Positions 15,963-25,719 are shown, counted from the stretch's first letter. The stretch is 34,160 nucleotides of DNA from Verrucomicrobiota bacterium (GCA_019246215.1 JAFAQT010000431.1:1-34160); one strand, 5' to 3'. Translations and numbers: made by a program. The notes: generated from the sequence alone by a model not told the origin.

Positions 15963-16976
15963 TCAGAGTTCGCGTCCGATTGCCACCGCGACGCTTCTAA
16001 CCCGCGCGACGAGATCCTCAAAATCAGTAGGAAGCAGGGCTTGCTCGCCATCGCTCTTGGCTTGCTCAGGAGCGTTATGGACCTCGATCATAATAGAATC
16101 TGCACCCGCGGCCACTGCTGCTAGGGCCATAGCCGGAACAAAGTCGCGAAGACCAATCCCATGTGTCGGGTCCACAACCACCGGCAAATGAGTTTCGCTC
16201 TTAAGCACCGGCACTGCATTCAGATCAAGCGTATTACGAGTCATGTTCTCGAAGGTCCGTATACCACGCTCGCACAGTAACACGTTAAAATTTCCTTCGC
16301 TTAGGATGTATTCGGCGCTCATCAAGAGATCCTTGATTGTTGCGGACATCCCGCGTTTGAGCATCACAGGAAGATCGGTTCGCCCAACCTCGCGGAGAAG
16401 CGAAAAGTTTTGCATGTTCCTGGCCCCCACTTGAAGACAATCGGCATATTCACAGACCAATCCCAAGTCTTTCGTGTCCATCACCTCAGTGATAATGGGC
16501 ATTCCGGTGGTGCGCCTCGCCTCCGCGAGAAATTGCAGCCCCATCTTACCAAGACCCTGAAAGCTGTAAGGCGAAGTTCTCGGTTTGAAAGCGCCCCCGC
16601 GCAAAATCTTAGCTCCGGACTTGCGGACTGCTTTTGCAATGACAGTGATCTGCTCTTCGCTTTCAACAGAGCAGGGACCAGCCATCACCACGACCTCTTT
16701 CGCTCCGACAGTTACATTCCCAACCTGAACGTGGGAATGTCTTCCGCGAAATTCATAAGCCACCAGCTTGTATGGTTTCAACACAGGAGTGACTGACTCA
16801 ACGCCTGGAAAGGCGCCCAGAGGTTTTTCCCGAATCTTATCTTCAGGGCCGATAACGCCAATGACCACACGCATTGCGCCACGACTAACTTCGGCTTTCA
16901 GACCCCAAGAACGGATTCGAGCGACGATGTGATCGATCTGTTCCTCGGTCGCATCAGGACGGGTGACAATGATCAT
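15963..16976 (-). CDS. aroF: 3-deoxy-7-phosphoheptulonate (DAHP) synthase, type I-beta
   Basis: This 337-residue enzyme condenses phosphoenolpyruvate and erythrose-4-phosphate, the entry to aromatic amino-acid synthesis. The N-terminal ferredoxin-like regulatory domain (about 1-70: [18 protein letters not shown]) marks the AroF/Thermotoga type. The barrel follows: [60 protein letters not shown] and [17 protein letters not shown]. The N-terminal domain suggests feedback control by tyrosine or phenylalanine, as known in the family. The start is ATG 16976, 15 bases after rnd. The symbol is used in the common annotation sense for this type. Confidence 0.95.
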   Translation of the reverse strand: MIIVTRPDATEEQIDHIVARIRSWGLKAEVSRGAMRVVIGVIGPEDKIREKPLGAFPGVESVTPVLKPYKLVAYEFRGRHSHVQVGNVTVGAKEVVVMAGPCSVESEEQITVIAKAVRKSGAKILRGGAFKPRTSPYSFQGLGKMGLQFLAEARRTTGMPIITEVMDTKDLGLVCEYADCLQVGARNMQNFSLLREVGRTDLPVMLKRGMSATIKDLLMSAEYILSEGNFNVLLCERGIRTFENMTRNTLDLNAVPVLKSETHLPVVVDPTHGIGLRDFVPAMALAAVAAGADSIMIEVHNAPEQAKSDGEQALLPTDFEDLVARVRSVAVAIGREL

Positions 16977-16991
16977 TGCTAAGACGGTACA

Positions 16992-18068
16992 CTAGAGTCC
17001 GAGCAACCGCTGTTGCCAACGCATCAGAACCGAGCTGACTGTTTCTGGTTCTCTCGAGATCCGTTCCAGTGCCTGCCGGGGGGCAATTACGCCTGGATCC
17101 AGCTCCAAACCTTCCGCCACACGGTCTCGCCGATTTTTAAGTTGCTCCATGCGTTGTTCCTCCTCGCTAGTCGGTCGATCGCGAACCAACCGAACCCGCT
17201 GTGGCCATTCCGCTTCGGGCAGCAGCAGGACTTCCTCCAGGAGAGCCGCCAAGCGTTTGCGTCTTGTACCATGGACGCCAGCTGGCAGATTCGCTCTACC
17301 TGCATCGACCGATCGCACCAGCTCAATAAGTTCCTCATTCCGGAGGATTTGAAAACTTGGACGATCCGCTTTCTGCGCCTCGGCGTCGCGCCAATGCCAC
17401 AGAGCTCGTAGTAACGCAAGCTCTCTCCCTCGAAGTGCCGCACTGCCGGGAATCTTCCAGATTCGCTCAGGATCTTTCTCCCGATCCTCCCCAGCAGTCA
17501 GGATAGCTTTTTGGCAGCTTTCCTCAAACCATTCCCATCTGCCTTTGGCACGGAGTTCGTCAGACAACCGCTCAGCCAATTCGATCAAGTACAGAGTATC
17601 GTTGGTCGCATACTCGATCATCGCGGACGTAAGCGGACGGCGAGCCCAGTTCGCTTTTTGCGAAGATTTCGGCAGCTTAATTCCAAAAAACTCCTTTACA
17701 AGTGAAGCCAAACCCACCTCTTTCAATCCGACCAAACGCGCTGCTAGATAAGTGTCGAAGACTTGACCCGGGACAAATTTCGCGCCCCGCCGGAGCATAC
17801 GCAAATCGAAGTCGCAGCCATGCAATATAATCCTTCTCTGAGCGAGAATGGCGTTGAAACGAGTGAAATCGAGCGATTCAAGCGGGTCGATCAGAACGTC
17901 CTGTTCGGGTAATCCAATCTGAATGAGGCAGAGTTTTTCAAAATAGCAGTGAAGGCTGTCTCCTTCGGTATCGACGGCTACCGGGTCGCATTTCTCCAGT
18001 GTGCCGCACCAATCATTCAAGAGCTCACTGTTGGTGATGATCAGCGGATGCGGCTTTATCATTGTCAT
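16992..18068 (-). CDS. rnd: Ribonuclease D
   Basis: A 358-residue 3'-5' exoribonuclease of the DEDD family, acting on tRNA precursors and other small RNAs. The Exo I motif is VAVDTEGDSLH (Asp33, Glu35), Exo II is ILHGCDFDLRML, and Exo III is EYATNDTLYLIEL, of the DEDDy type. The segment LPKSSQKANWARRPLT is characteristic of RNase D. An HRDC domain is likely at about 205-285 (GRELALLRALWHWRDAEAQ and beyond). Two in-frame ATGs (18068, 18062) are equally possible starts. It sits between rho and DAHP synthase in the same direction, with short gaps. Confidence 0.92.
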   Translation of the reverse strand: MTMIKPHPLIITNSELLNDWCGTLEKCDPVAVDTEGDSLHCYFEKLCLIQIGLPEQDVLIDPLESLDFTRFNAILAQRRIILHGCDFDLRMLRRGAKFVPGQVFDTYLAARLVGLKEVGLASLVKEFFGIKLPKSSQKANWARRPLTSAMIEYATNDTLYLIELAERLSDELRAKGRWEWFEESCQKAILTAGEDREKDPERIWKIPGSAALRGRELALLRALWHWRDAEAQKADRPSFQILRNEELIELVRSVDAGRANLPAGVHGTRRKRLAALLEEVLLLPEAEWPQRVRLVRDRPTSEEEQRMEQLKNRRDRVAEGLELDPGVIAPRQALERISREPETVSSVLMRWQQRLLGL

Positions 18069-18111
18069 GGTTTTGATCGCAAGGAAAGGCCTGCTGGTCG
18101 GCTGACAGCCA

Positions 18112-19431
18112 CTAACGAAGCGCTGTGAGAAGCAATTCGGCGTTCGTTCTCGTTGCCTTCAACGTATGTAACAGTACTTCCATCGCCTCGATGGCGGGCA
18201 ATTGCGCGAGCTTTTTCCGTAAGAGGGTCACACGTTGAAATTCATCTGGATGATAGAGCAGGTCATCACGGCGTGTCCCCGATTTCAGAATATGAATCGC
18301 GGGATAAACCCGTTTTTCCACCAGGGTCCGATCGAGGTGCAGTTCCATATTGCCGGTTCCTTTGAATTCCTCGAAAATGACCTCGTCCATGCGGCTCTCC
18401 GTATCAATCAGAGCGCTCGCCAAGATCGTCAGGCTACCTCCTTCCTCACAGTTTCGCGCGGCTCCGAAGAACCGTTTTGGCTTCAGCAAAGCCTTAGATT
18501 CAACGCCACCGGACATAATTCGCCCTTTGCCGGGTTGAAGCGCGTTATAACCTCGGGCCAGCCGGGTGATGCTGTCGAGAAGGATGACAACATCTTTCCT
18601 GAGTTCGACTAGACGCTTTGCCCGTTCGCTCACCAACTCAGCCACCTGGACGTGTCGCGTCGGGCTTTCATCAAATGTGGAACTAAAGATCTCGCAATCC
18701 AGACATTGCCTGAGGTCCGTCACCTCTTCCGGGCGTTCGTCCACCAGTAGCAAGATCAAATGCACATCCGGCGAATTTGCGCGGATCGCTAGGGCGATAT
18801 CCTTGATCAAAATCGTTTTTCCCGTTCGAGGGGCTGCGACGATCAACCCCCTCTGCCCGCGCCCAAGAGGCGCAATTAAATCGACCGCCCGCGCGCTGAC
18901 GCTTCTGCTTCTTGGATTCTCAAGCAGAATCCGCTTGTCCGGGAAAAGAGCCGTCAATTGATCGAAATGCTTCGGTTCACTCCAGGATTCAAGCGGGATT
19001 CCTTCGATGCTTATGACCTGCTCCATGGCCATAAACTTTTCTTTCTCCTTTGGCCCTCGGATATAACCCCTGACCTTGGTCCCGGGTCGAAGGCCGTATC
19101 TTTTGAGAATCGCCGCCGACACATATACATCTTCGGGGCACGGCGAAAAATTGTAACGCTCCCATCGGAGAAAGCCGTAGGTTTCGCTGCTGATCTCCAG
19201 CATGCCCTCGCCGATCAACTGGACCCCTCGGCTTGAGTAGGCCTTGAGCAGGTCAAAAATGAGCTGATGACGGGTGCGCTCGTGCGACACCCGAAGGTTG
19301 AATTGGCGCGTCAGCTCCAGTAGAACGGGATGACTAAGTTGGTGCAGCCTGTCTAGTTCGAGAACATTTCCCTCTTCGCTAAAATATTCTGAACCCGGCA
19401 ATACCGTCGGTTCAGCGCCTGGCTCCTCCAT
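18112..19431 (-). CDS. rho: Transcription termination factor Rho
   Basis: This 439-residue hexameric RNA helicase ends transcription. In order it has a Rho N-terminal helical domain ([19 protein letters not shown]), a cold-shock-like RNA-binding domain ([33 protein letters not shown]) and a RecA-type ATPase. The ATPase shows Walker A PRTGKT (201-206), where most Rho proteins have PPKAGKT, then Walker B-region [24 protein letters not shown], and [21 protein letters not shown]. The ATG at 19431 lies inside the end of coaE (20-base overlap), so expression is probably coupled. The extreme N-terminus is acidic and short, without the long basic insertions of some phyla. Confidence 0.97.
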   Translation of the reverse strand: MEEPGAEPTVLPGSEYFSEEGNVLELDRLHQLSHPVLLELTRQFNLRVSHERTRHQLIFDLLKAYSSRGVQLIGEGMLEISSETYGFLRWERYNFSPCPEDVYVSAAILKRYGLRPGTKVRGYIRGPKEKEKFMAMEQVISIEGIPLESWSEPKHFDQLTALFPDKRILLENPRSRSVSARAVDLIAPLGRGQRGLIVAAPRTGKTILIKDIALAIRANSPDVHLILLLVDERPEEVTDLRQCLDCEIFSSTFDESPTRHVQVAELVSERAKRLVELRKDVVILLDSITRLARGYNALQPGKGRIMSGGVESKALLKPKRFFGAARNCEEGGSLTILASALIDTESRMDEVIFEEFKGTGNMELHLDRTLVEKRVYPAIHILKSGTRRDDLLYHPDEFQRVTLLRKKLAQLPAIEAMEVLLHTLKATRTNAELLLTALR

Positions 19432-20026
19432 AACATTCGATGACCTCTTGAGATATCAGATTAACTTGTTGAGCGGTGATTCCAGGAAGACAATCGGTCC
19501 ACACGACCCAATCTGCCCGACGGATTTTCTCTTCGAGATCCATCTGGGCTTGAATGATCTGTTCCGCCAGCTCCTTTAATAATCGACGTTCGACTACGAT
19601 CCGTTCAATTTGCGAGGCGCGGCTGCACGCAGTCACAATTATTCGGTCAAAATAAGATTCAGCCCCTGTCTCATACAATAATGGTATTTCCGCAAGGAGC
19701 AGCCCGTCTGCTCCCGTCCGGTCGATCCACGCTTTCCGTATCCGGGGATGGAGAATGGATTCCAGAATCTTTCGCGCCGCCCCATCATGAAATACCAAAT
19801 CCCGCAGCCGGTCCCGTGCTAGATTGCCTTCGGAGTCGAAAACTTGAACTCCGAAAGCAGCTTTAATCTCCTCTTGTACAGCTAAATTGCTATCCGTCAA
19901 TCTTCTGGCTTCGAAATCTGAGCTGAAAAGTTCAACCGGGCCGATTCGACGAAGCAATTCGAACAACTGTTGAGCCACCGTAGATTTCCCGGTTGCGACA
20001 CCACCAGTGATACCGATGCAGGCCAT
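19412..20026 (-). CDS. coaE: Dephospho-CoA kinase
   Basis: This 204-residue P-loop kinase performs the last step of coenzyme A synthesis. The N-terminal IGITGGVATGKSTVAQ carries the Walker A motif, LFSSDFEARRL supplies the acidic acceptor-site Asp, and LLLAEIPLLYETGAESYFD is the family LLxExPLLYE motif. The C-terminal helix (EEKIRRADWVVW) is typical. The ATG at 20026 was chosen to match homologues; a GTG at 20047 is also in frame, and neither has an obvious ribosome-binding site. Its 3' end overlaps the rho start. Confidence 0.94.
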   Translation of the reverse strand: MACIGITGGVATGKSTVAQQLFELLRRIGPVELFSSDFEARRLTDSNLAVQEEIKAAFGVQVFDSEGNLARDRLRDLVFHDGAARKILESILHPRIRKAWIDRTGADGLLLAEIPLLYETGAESYFDRIIVTACSRASQIERIVVERRLLKELAEQIIQAQMDLEEKIRRADWVVWTDCLPGITAQQVNLISQEVIECYGGARR

Positions 20027-20101
20027 CCGTTGTTCGATTTTGAGCACTGCGTTTCACGCGAAAATCACGCCGCCGGCCATTTTCTGAGACTCAACAACTA
20101 T

Positions 20102-21064
20102 TTACGTTCCTAGTTTTATCCGGAAATAATCGATGGTAGCCCTGATACCTTCGTCAAATTCAACCTTAGGGCTCCAATTATTAAGCTGCTTCCGGGCGCG
20201 CGTGATATCGGGCTGGCGAACCTTGGGGTCGTCCACCGGGAGTTCTCGGTACTCGATGCCGACTTTCGCACCGGTGATCTGGAGGATCTTTTCGGCAAAT
20301 TGTTTAATCGTCATTTCCACCGGGTTCCCAATGTTCACCGGGCCGTGATGCTCGCTGATCGCCAGCCGAAATATCCCTTCGATCAGATCCGAGACATAAC
20401 AAAAACTTCGGGTTTGGCTACCATCGCCAAACACTGTTAAAGGTTCATTGTTTAATGCCTGGCTGATAAACGCCGGCACTACCCGCCCGTCGCGCAGCCG
20501 CATTCTCGGGCCATAGGTATTAAAGATCCGAACAATCTTCGTGTCGATGTCATGGAAACGGTGATACGCCATCGTCATCGCCTCCGCGAATCGCTTCGCC
20601 TCATCGTAAACACCGCGTGGGCCGATCGGATTCACGTTCCCCCAATAATCTTCGCTTTGCGGATGGACCAGCGGATCACCATAACACTCCGAAGTGGAAG
20701 CTAGTAGAAATTTCGCCGATTTATCCTTAGCTAAACCTAACGAATTGTGCGTTCCGAGCGCGCCAACCTTTAAGGTCGGAATCGGATGTTCCAGGTAATC
20801 AATTGGGCTAGCGGGAGAGGCAAAATGGAAAACGAAGTCAACTTTACCGGGTACGAAAATGAATTCAGACACGTTGTGCCGGATAAAACGGAAATCCGGA
20901 TTCCCAGCCAGATGCGCGAGATTATCCGGAGACCCGGTGATGAGATTATCAATGGCGATGACGCGAAATCCTTCAGCCAATAAGCGATCGGTAAGGTGTG
21001 ATCCCAGAAATCCGGCTCCTCCTGTTACCACGGCGGTCTTCTTTGAAAGCTTGGATTGGAACAT
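20102..21064 (-). CDS. uxs: UDP-glucuronic acid decarboxylase (UDP-xylose synthase), SDR family
   Basis: A 320-residue extended short-chain dehydrogenase. NAD binding is shown by [11 protein letters not shown] (14-24). [11 protein letters not shown] (80-90) is a hallmark of UDP-xylose synthases, and the catalytic Tyr153-x3-Lys157 falls in [24 protein letters not shown] and [12 protein letters not shown] also match that branch. The enzyme should convert UDP-glucuronate to UDP-xylose for surface polysaccharide. No glycosyltransferase or UDP-glucose dehydrogenase is next to it. It starts at ATG 21064; 116 bases separate it from phoU. Confidence 0.9.
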   Translation of the reverse strand: MFQSKLSKKTAVVTGGAGFLGSHLTDRLLAEGFRVIAIDNLITGSPDNLAHLAGNPDFRFIRHNVSEFIFVPGKVDFVFHFASPASPIDYLEHPIPTLKVGALGTHNSLGLAKDKSAKFLLASTSECYGDPLVHPQSEDYWGNVNPIGPRGVYDEAKRFAEAMTMAYHRFHDIDTKIVRIFNTYGPRMRLRDGRVVPAFISQALNNEPLTVFGDGSQTRSFCYVSDLIEGIFRLAISEHHGPVNIGNPVEMTIKQFAEKILQITGAKVGIEYRELPVDDPKVRQPDITRARKQLNNWSPKVEFDEGIRATIDYFRIKLGT

Positions 21065-21180
21065 TGGTAAAACGTTGTCACCTCTAAGCGGAGAGTCTCA
21101 GAAGTCGAGCGAAAAAGTCGGATAGTCTCGGATCAGGTGCCCCGCGAGAGTCCATCCTTGTCCCGCCCCAATCGGTGCCA

Positions 21181-21873
21181 TCACTCCTCCACAGCAGCAC
21201 CAAACGTATGCCGAATATCCTCGGCTTGTTCCCGCCAAAACGCATCTTCGCCGATGTTTGTCGCGTGATCTCCGATGCGCTCAAGAGCGCGCGCGATGAA
21301 AATGATATTCAGATACGTCAGTACCTGATCCGGATCAATCCCCATCCGTTCAGCCAGCTTGTCGTTCAGCCCAGAGTTCAGTGTATCCAGGTACCGGTCT
21401 CGCGGCTTCAGCTGTAAAGCAAGTTCCGCATCTCCATCGACGAAAGCACGAAGACTATCGCGGAAAATCCCGAGGGCTTCCCGATAGAGAGGCTCAAGCA
21501 AAAAGATCTCGGGAACCGCAGACCGCAAATTCAACTTTTTCGCACGCCGAGCAATCACAACCGACTGATCGGCAATTCTCTCCAGGTTAGAGCTCAATTT
21601 CATCGTGGAGATTACCTGCCGCATGTCTGACGCCACAGGGTGGAATCGGATCATTATTTCCACTCCCTCTTTGTCGATTTGCTTTTCCAGCACGTCCACC
21701 TCCTCATCGTCAGCAATCGCTAGATTACAGAGTGCGCTATCCCTTTTTAAGAGGCCTTGCATCGCATTCTCCAGCAACCGCTCCGCCAGGCTCGACATCA
21801 TAAGGACGTCATTTTTCAGGCTATTAAGCGCAGCGTCAAAACTAGTTCTTATGTGTCGACCACGTTCCAGCAT
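21181..21873 (-). CDS. phoU: PhoU-type phosphate-signalling protein
   Basis: With the start at 21873 it has 230 residues, the usual PhoU size. It is all helical with two PhoU repeats, each carrying the metal-binding E-x-x-x-D signature: NLERIADQSVVIA in the first and LERIGDHATNIGEDAFW in the second. PhoU usually links the PstSCAB transporter to the PhoR kinase and represses the Pho regulon. Here no pst or phoBR gene is adjacent; the neighbours are argS and uxs. The frame is open to 21948, which would overlap argS and add a basic, non-conserved extension, so the MLERGRHIRTSFD start is preferred. Confidence 0.92.
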   Translation of the reverse strand: MLERGRHIRTSFDAALNSLKNDVLMMSSLAERLLENAMQGLLKRDSALCNLAIADDEEVDVLEKQIDKEGVEIMIRFHPVASDMRQVISTMKLSSNLERIADQSVVIARRAKKLNLRSAVPEIFLLEPLYREALGIFRDSLRAFVDGDAELALQLKPRDRYLDTLNSGLNDKLAERMGIDPDQVLTYLNIIFIARALERIGDHATNIGEDAFWREQAEDIRHTFGAAVEE

Positions 21874-21919
21874 ACGAATCGCAATAAACGCGAAGTACCG
21901 CAGCTTTACCAGCCGGGCC

Positions 21920-23620
21920 CTACATTTTTTCAGGAACCTGAATCCCAAGCAGGTGGAGACCGGTCCGCAAAAGACGCGAGAAAATGTCGCATAGAATTAA
22001 TCGTGCCTCGCGCACCGCAGGCTCCGCAGAGAGCACCGGGCAGGATTCATAGAATCCGTGAAATTCCGCGGCCATGTCGTACAGGTAAGTCGCCAGGATG
22101 TTCGGCTTAAAGCCGTCCAGGACCGCCGACACAATATCAGGGAATTGGAGAATCTTTTTTGCAAGACGCAATTCTGCTTGTTCTCGCAAAATTATCGAAA
22201 TCGTTGCCGAGAACGGAATTGGCAGCTTCCGAAAAATGGAGCGGCACCGAACATAAGCGTTTTGCAGATAGGGTGCAGTGTTGCCCTGAAGCGATAACAT
22301 CTTGTCCCAGGAAAAGATATAATCCGTCATGCGGTGCTGAGAAAGTTCCGAGTATTTGACTGCGCCGATCCCCACGATCCTGCTTACCGAACGACGTTCC
22401 TGCTCTGATAATTCGGGATTTTTCTCGGCGACAATTGCTGTCGCGCGAAGAACAGCCTCATCCAGCAAAGCCTGAAGAGGAACCGATTCTCCAGATCGAG
22501 TGCGCATGAGCTTGTGGTCCTCTCCCAAAATGCTTCCGAAAGCGATATGTTGAAGGTCCCCTTGGTATCCCAAACGACGGGCAAGGCTGAACAACTGCTG
22601 AAAGTGGAGCTGTTGAGGTGCGCCAACGACGTACCAGATCGCTTCTGCTCGCCAGCGATCCAATCGATACTGCAATGTTGCTATATCGGTCGCCGCGTAT
22701 GGATATCCGCCGTCGGATTTTCGGATGATAAATGGATCTTCACTTAACGCCCGATCCCAGACCACAACTGCTCCGTCGCTGACCTCAGCAAATCCACGCT
22801 CCTGCAACTCCTGCACAACGCGCGGCAATTCCGGGTTGTAAAAGCTTTCGCTCAACTGGTAATCAAAGCGGACTCCAAGGAGGTCATAAATCTTAGCGAA
22901 TCCCTCGATCGAAAGATCAACACATCGCTGCCAAATCCGGCGATTCTCATTGTCTCCTCGTTGGAGTTTCACCAGTTCTTGACGGCATTCTTCCAGAATA
23001 GCGGAATCCTTTTTTGCTGCCGTGTCGGCTTCGCGATAGATGCGAACCAATTCCGAAACCGGGTCTGAATCGAGATTTTCCGCGATCAGTAAGTGCTTCC
23101 AACCGAAGATAATCTTTCCAAATTGAGTCCCCCAATCGCCGATGTGATTATCGGTGATTACATGGTGTCCGAGAAACCGGGTGATGTTTGCCAGAGCGTC
23201 CCCGAGAACCGTCGATCGGATATGCCCAACATGCATCGGCTTAGCGATATTCGGCGAACTGAAATCGATCACCACCGTTTTGGGATTTTCCGTTCTTTCG
23301 ACGCCAAGGCGCTCATCCAAAGCAAGTTCGTGAAGGCGATGGCCGAGAAAATCCGGTGATAGCCTGAAATTGATGAATCCGGGACCGGCAACTTCAGCAA
23401 TGCCGATGTCGCTGAGCGATAGATGCGCCACAATGCGTCCCGCGAGGCTTCTGGGCTTCTGTTTTAGCTTCTTCCCGAGCACCATCGCTGCATTTGTCTG
23501 GTAATCGCCGTGTCGCGGATCTGCAGTCGGAGTTGCTTGCAGCAGTCCACCGTTCCCAATACCGATCGCTCGAAGAGCATCTTGCAGACGCTCTTGCAGT
23601 ATTTCTGAGACGGTCGCCAT
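21920..23620 (-). CDS. argS: Arginyl-tRNA synthetase
   Basis: This 566-residue class I synthetase charges tRNA-Arg. The N-terminal additional domain covers about residues 1-110. SSPNIAKPMHVGHIRSTVLGD holds the HIGH-like motif HVGH (130-133). GDWGTQFGKII, the catalytic fold, and GEDHKLMRTRSGESVPL (in place of a strict KMSKS) follow. A DALR anticodon-binding domain ends the protein (AELRLAKKILQFPD to LRTGLHLLGIQVPEKM). Length is in the family range. The ATG at 23620 follows the PTS-like gene by only three bases. Confidence 0.97.
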   Translation of the reverse strand: MATVSEILQERLQDALRAIGIGNGGLLQATPTADPRHGDYQTNAAMVLGKKLKQKPRSLAGRIVAHLSLSDIGIAEVAGPGFINFRLSPDFLGHRLHELALDERLGVERTENPKTVVIDFSSPNIAKPMHVGHIRSTVLGDALANITRFLGHHVITDNHIGDWGTQFGKIIFGWKHLLIAENLDSDPVSELVRIYREADTAAKKDSAILEECRQELVKLQRGDNENRRIWQRCVDLSIEGFAKIYDLLGVRFDYQLSESFYNPELPRVVQELQERGFAEVSDGAVVVWDRALSEDPFIIRKSDGGYPYAATDIATLQYRLDRWRAEAIWYVVGAPQQLHFQQLFSLARRLGYQGDLQHIAFGSILGEDHKLMRTRSGESVPLQALLDEAVLRATAIVAEKNPELSEQERRSVSRIVGIGAVKYSELSQHRMTDYIFSWDKMLSLQGNTAPYLQNAYVRCRSIFRKLPIPFSATISIILREQAELRLAKKILQFPDIVSAVLDGFKPNILATYLYDMAAEFHGFYESCPVLSAEPAVREARLILCDIFSRLLRTGLHLLGIQVPEKM

Positions 23621-23623
23621 CCC

Positions 23624-24100
23624 CTAAGTGGCTTGGGATCGAGCGGCCTTATTGTCGAAGATGCTCAGTATCTCATCGGCCGACTCTGCCTTTGCAAGCT
23701 GTTCGCGGACAGATTTGTCGTTCAGAAATTTGGCAATCGCGGCAAGCGTCCGGAGATGGACCTGAAACTGATCCTTCGGCACCACAAACAAAACGATGAA
23801 TCGGACCGGAGAATTGTCTAGTGAGTCGAACTCGATCCCTGTGGAGGAGCGCCCAAATGCCGCGACCACCTCGCTCACGCAGTTCGAAGAGGCGTGCGGG
23901 ATCGCGATCCCAAATCCAATTCCGGTGCTCATCGTCTCCTCCCGCTGGCGCAAAGCGGCAAGAATTGAATCTCTGTCCGACGTTCGAACCCGGCCCTTAT
24001 GCACCAACAGATCGATCAACTCCACGATTGCCGCCCACCTTTCGGTTGCCTTCATCTCGGGGATGATTTGATCTACTGATAAAAGGGAGCCTAGTGTCAT
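23624..24100 (-). CDS. ptsN: PTS EIIA-type (PtsN/fructose-like) phosphotransfer protein
   Basis: A 158-residue EIIA domain. The phosphoacceptor His69 lies in GIGFGIAIPHASS, and REETMSTGI precedes it as in PtsN. The core continues through PVRFIVLFVVPKDQFQVHLRTLAAIAKFL. Stand-alone proteins of this kind usually act in nitrogen-related PTS signalling rather than sugar uptake. No HPr or EI gene is in the window. The ATG at 24100 has GAGAG just upstream; the frame runs to 24124 but MTLGSLL fits the family. It leads the minus-strand series and is divergent from the GlgA-like gene. Confidence 0.88.
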   Translation of the reverse strand: MTLGSLLSVDQIIPEMKATERWAAIVELIDLLVHKGRVRTSDRDSILAALRQREETMSTGIGFGIAIPHASSNCVSEVVAAFGRSSTGIEFDSLDNSPVRFIVLFVVPKDQFQVHLRTLAAIAKFLNDKSVREQLAKAESADEILSIFDNKAARSQAT

Positions 24101-24143
24101 AGCTCTCGATCGAGAATGCCGCACCTTAGCAAGTCGCTGTCCT

Positions 24144-24169
24144 TTGACAAGAGTCTTTCACTTGAAAGA
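24144..24169. promoter_or_regulatory. TTGACA next to a palindrome in the ptsN/glgA-like divergent region
   Basis: TTGACA (24144-24149) resembles a -35 box reading toward the GlgA-like gene. Directly after it TCTTTCA (24154-24160) and TGAAAGA (24163-24169) form a palindrome around a two-base centre, in the spacer where an operator would sit. No convincing -10 box follows at 16-18 bases. This is a weak guess. The rest of 24101-24270 shows nothing else. Confidence 0.25.
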
Positions 24170-24270
24170 TGCAAACGCTATTCATAAGGCGGAACATCAA
24201 ATCTGCCGTTTCGATTCAATGTTAAAAGTCGACCGGTGTTATCATAACCACCAAACCCTGAGTCTATTGC

Positions 24271-25719
24271 ATGAAGATTTTAATGGCAACCAGTGAGTTC
24301 TCCCCACTCGGCTCGACCGGTGATCTGGGGGATCAGCTCCGTATTCTGGCGATCGAACTGAAAAACCTTGGCCATGACGTCAGCGTGATCATCCCTTTCT
24401 ATCGATCCGTTCGCGACAGCAGGTATGAAATCCGTCCGACGCAGGACGAGCTCCAAGTCAATCTGGGAGGAAAACGAGCCTCCTTCGACCTCCTCGAGGC
24501 GACCAGTCCGGAAGGAATTCAGGTTCACCTGGTTCGCCGCGATGAGTACTTCGATCGCAGCGGTATTTATGGGGGGGACGGCAGGATCTACGAAGATAAC
24601 GCCGAACGATTTATCTTCTTCTCGAAGGCCGTCTTGGAAGTCGCCAGCAGGATTTTGCCTTCTCCGGAGCTGATCCATTGCCATGACTGGACGACCGCGC
24701 TGGTTCCGGTCTTCGCTCGGGATCGTCAAATGCCGTTTCGTACGGTTCTGACAATCCACAATTTGGAATATCAGGGATCATTTTGGAGTTTCGACTTTGC
24801 ATTGACCGGTTTACCTGGAAGCTATTTCGGTCCGCGCGGCCTTGAGTTTTACGGGCGGCTGAATTTCCTGAAAAGTGGAATTCTCTACGCAGACGCCGTG
24901 ACGCTGCCGGGCGAACCGGCTCTCTTCGAGGCGTTTACCCCTCAGCACGGCTTCGGGCTCGATGCGGTTCTGCAGGAAAACCGTTTTCATCTTTACGGCG
25001 TTCCGCATGGTGTCGACTATGCACAAACAACCCCCCCTTTCGAAAAACTGATCGGCAAACACCAACAGTCCAGTGGGACCAACGGAAAATTGAGGTGCCG
25101 GGAGGCGCTCCTGGAGGAGCTTAAGCTTGAAAAAAGTCCGAACGGAACTGTCATCAATTTGCCGATTGAGACCACAGACGAGGGGGCGTTCGGCGCGGTC
25201 AAACCGACTTTGGATCTTATTCTAACCGCCGATACCTGTCTTGTGATCACGGGGAAGGCACTAGATCAGGATCTCGCGGAGGTCATTGTGGCAGAGAGAC
25301 AATATCCCACCCGCTTTGCACACCTCGCAAAAGCGGACGCCACCCTCCGCTTACTCTGCCTAGCTGGCGCAGACGTGGTTCTGCTGCCCTCCTCGCTTGG
25401 ATTACGTAGCGAGAACGCGATAGCGGCGATGCGCTACGGGACATTGCCCATCGTTAAAGCTCGTAGAGGCGTGCATCAAATCGTCTCGGACTATAATGCT
25501 GGCACAGAAAGCGGCTGCGGCTTTGTCTACAACGACCATTCTCCCATGGCGCTCTGGGATTCTATTCGGCGCGCTAACCAGCTCTACCGAAGATCGGAAG
25601 AATGGAAGAAAGTAGCGGAGCGCGCGGAAACACTCGATTTCTCTTGGACAGAATCAGCGAAGGCGTTTGTCAGGTTGTACGCCAATCTCTTGAGACACCA
25701 GCAAGCCACTCAAGCTTAA
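24271..25719 (+). CDS. Glycogen-synthase-fold (GT5, GlgA-like) protein with degenerate active-site motifs
   Basis: This 482-residue protein keeps the starch/glycogen synthase architecture: N-terminal MKILMATSEFSPL, GIYGGDGRIYEDNAERF, HCHDWTTALVP (136 on), TIHNLEYQGSF, LNFLKSGILYADAVT, HGFGLDAVL, GVPHGVDY and RYGTLPIVKARRGV. Several residues known to matter in E. coli GlgA are missing. K-x-G-G-L at 15-19 is STGDL. The ISRL-x-x-QKG region (Arg300, Lys305) is replaced by INLPIETTDEG (295-305). The FEPCGL loop with Glu377 is LGLRSE (376-381). It may be an inactive or repurposed paralogue. No glgB or glgC is nearby; an aminotransferase follows after 56 bases. ATG 24271 matches the family start. 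Confidence 0.85.
   Translation: MKILMATSEFSPLGSTGDLGDQLRILAIELKNLGHDVSVIIPFYRSVRDSRYEIRPTQDELQVNLGGKRASFDLLEATSPEGIQVHLVRRDEYFDRSGIYGGDGRIYEDNAERFIFFSKAVLEVASRILPSPELIHCHDWTTALVPVFARDRQMPFRTVLTIHNLEYQGSFWSFDFALTGLPGSYFGPRGLEFYGRLNFLKSGILYADAVTLPGEPALFEAFTPQHGFGLDAVLQENRFHLYGVPHGVDYAQTTPPFEKLIGKHQQSSGTNGKLRCREALLEELKLEKSPNGTVINLPIETTDEGAFGAVKPTLDLILTADTCLVITGKALDQDLAEVIVAERQYPTRFAHLAKADATLRLLCLAGADVVLLPSSLGLRSENAIAAMRYGTLPIVKARRGVHQIVSDYNAGTESGCGFVYNDHSPMALWDSIRRANQLYRRSEEWKKVAERAETLDFSWTESAKAFVRLYANLLRHQQATQA

Noticed and set aside
16714-16740. Inverted repeat ACATTCCCA / TGGGAATGT
   Set aside because: Inside the DAHP synthase coding region at the domain junction; nine pairs with a nine-base loop can arise from coding sequence, and no regulatory context is seen.
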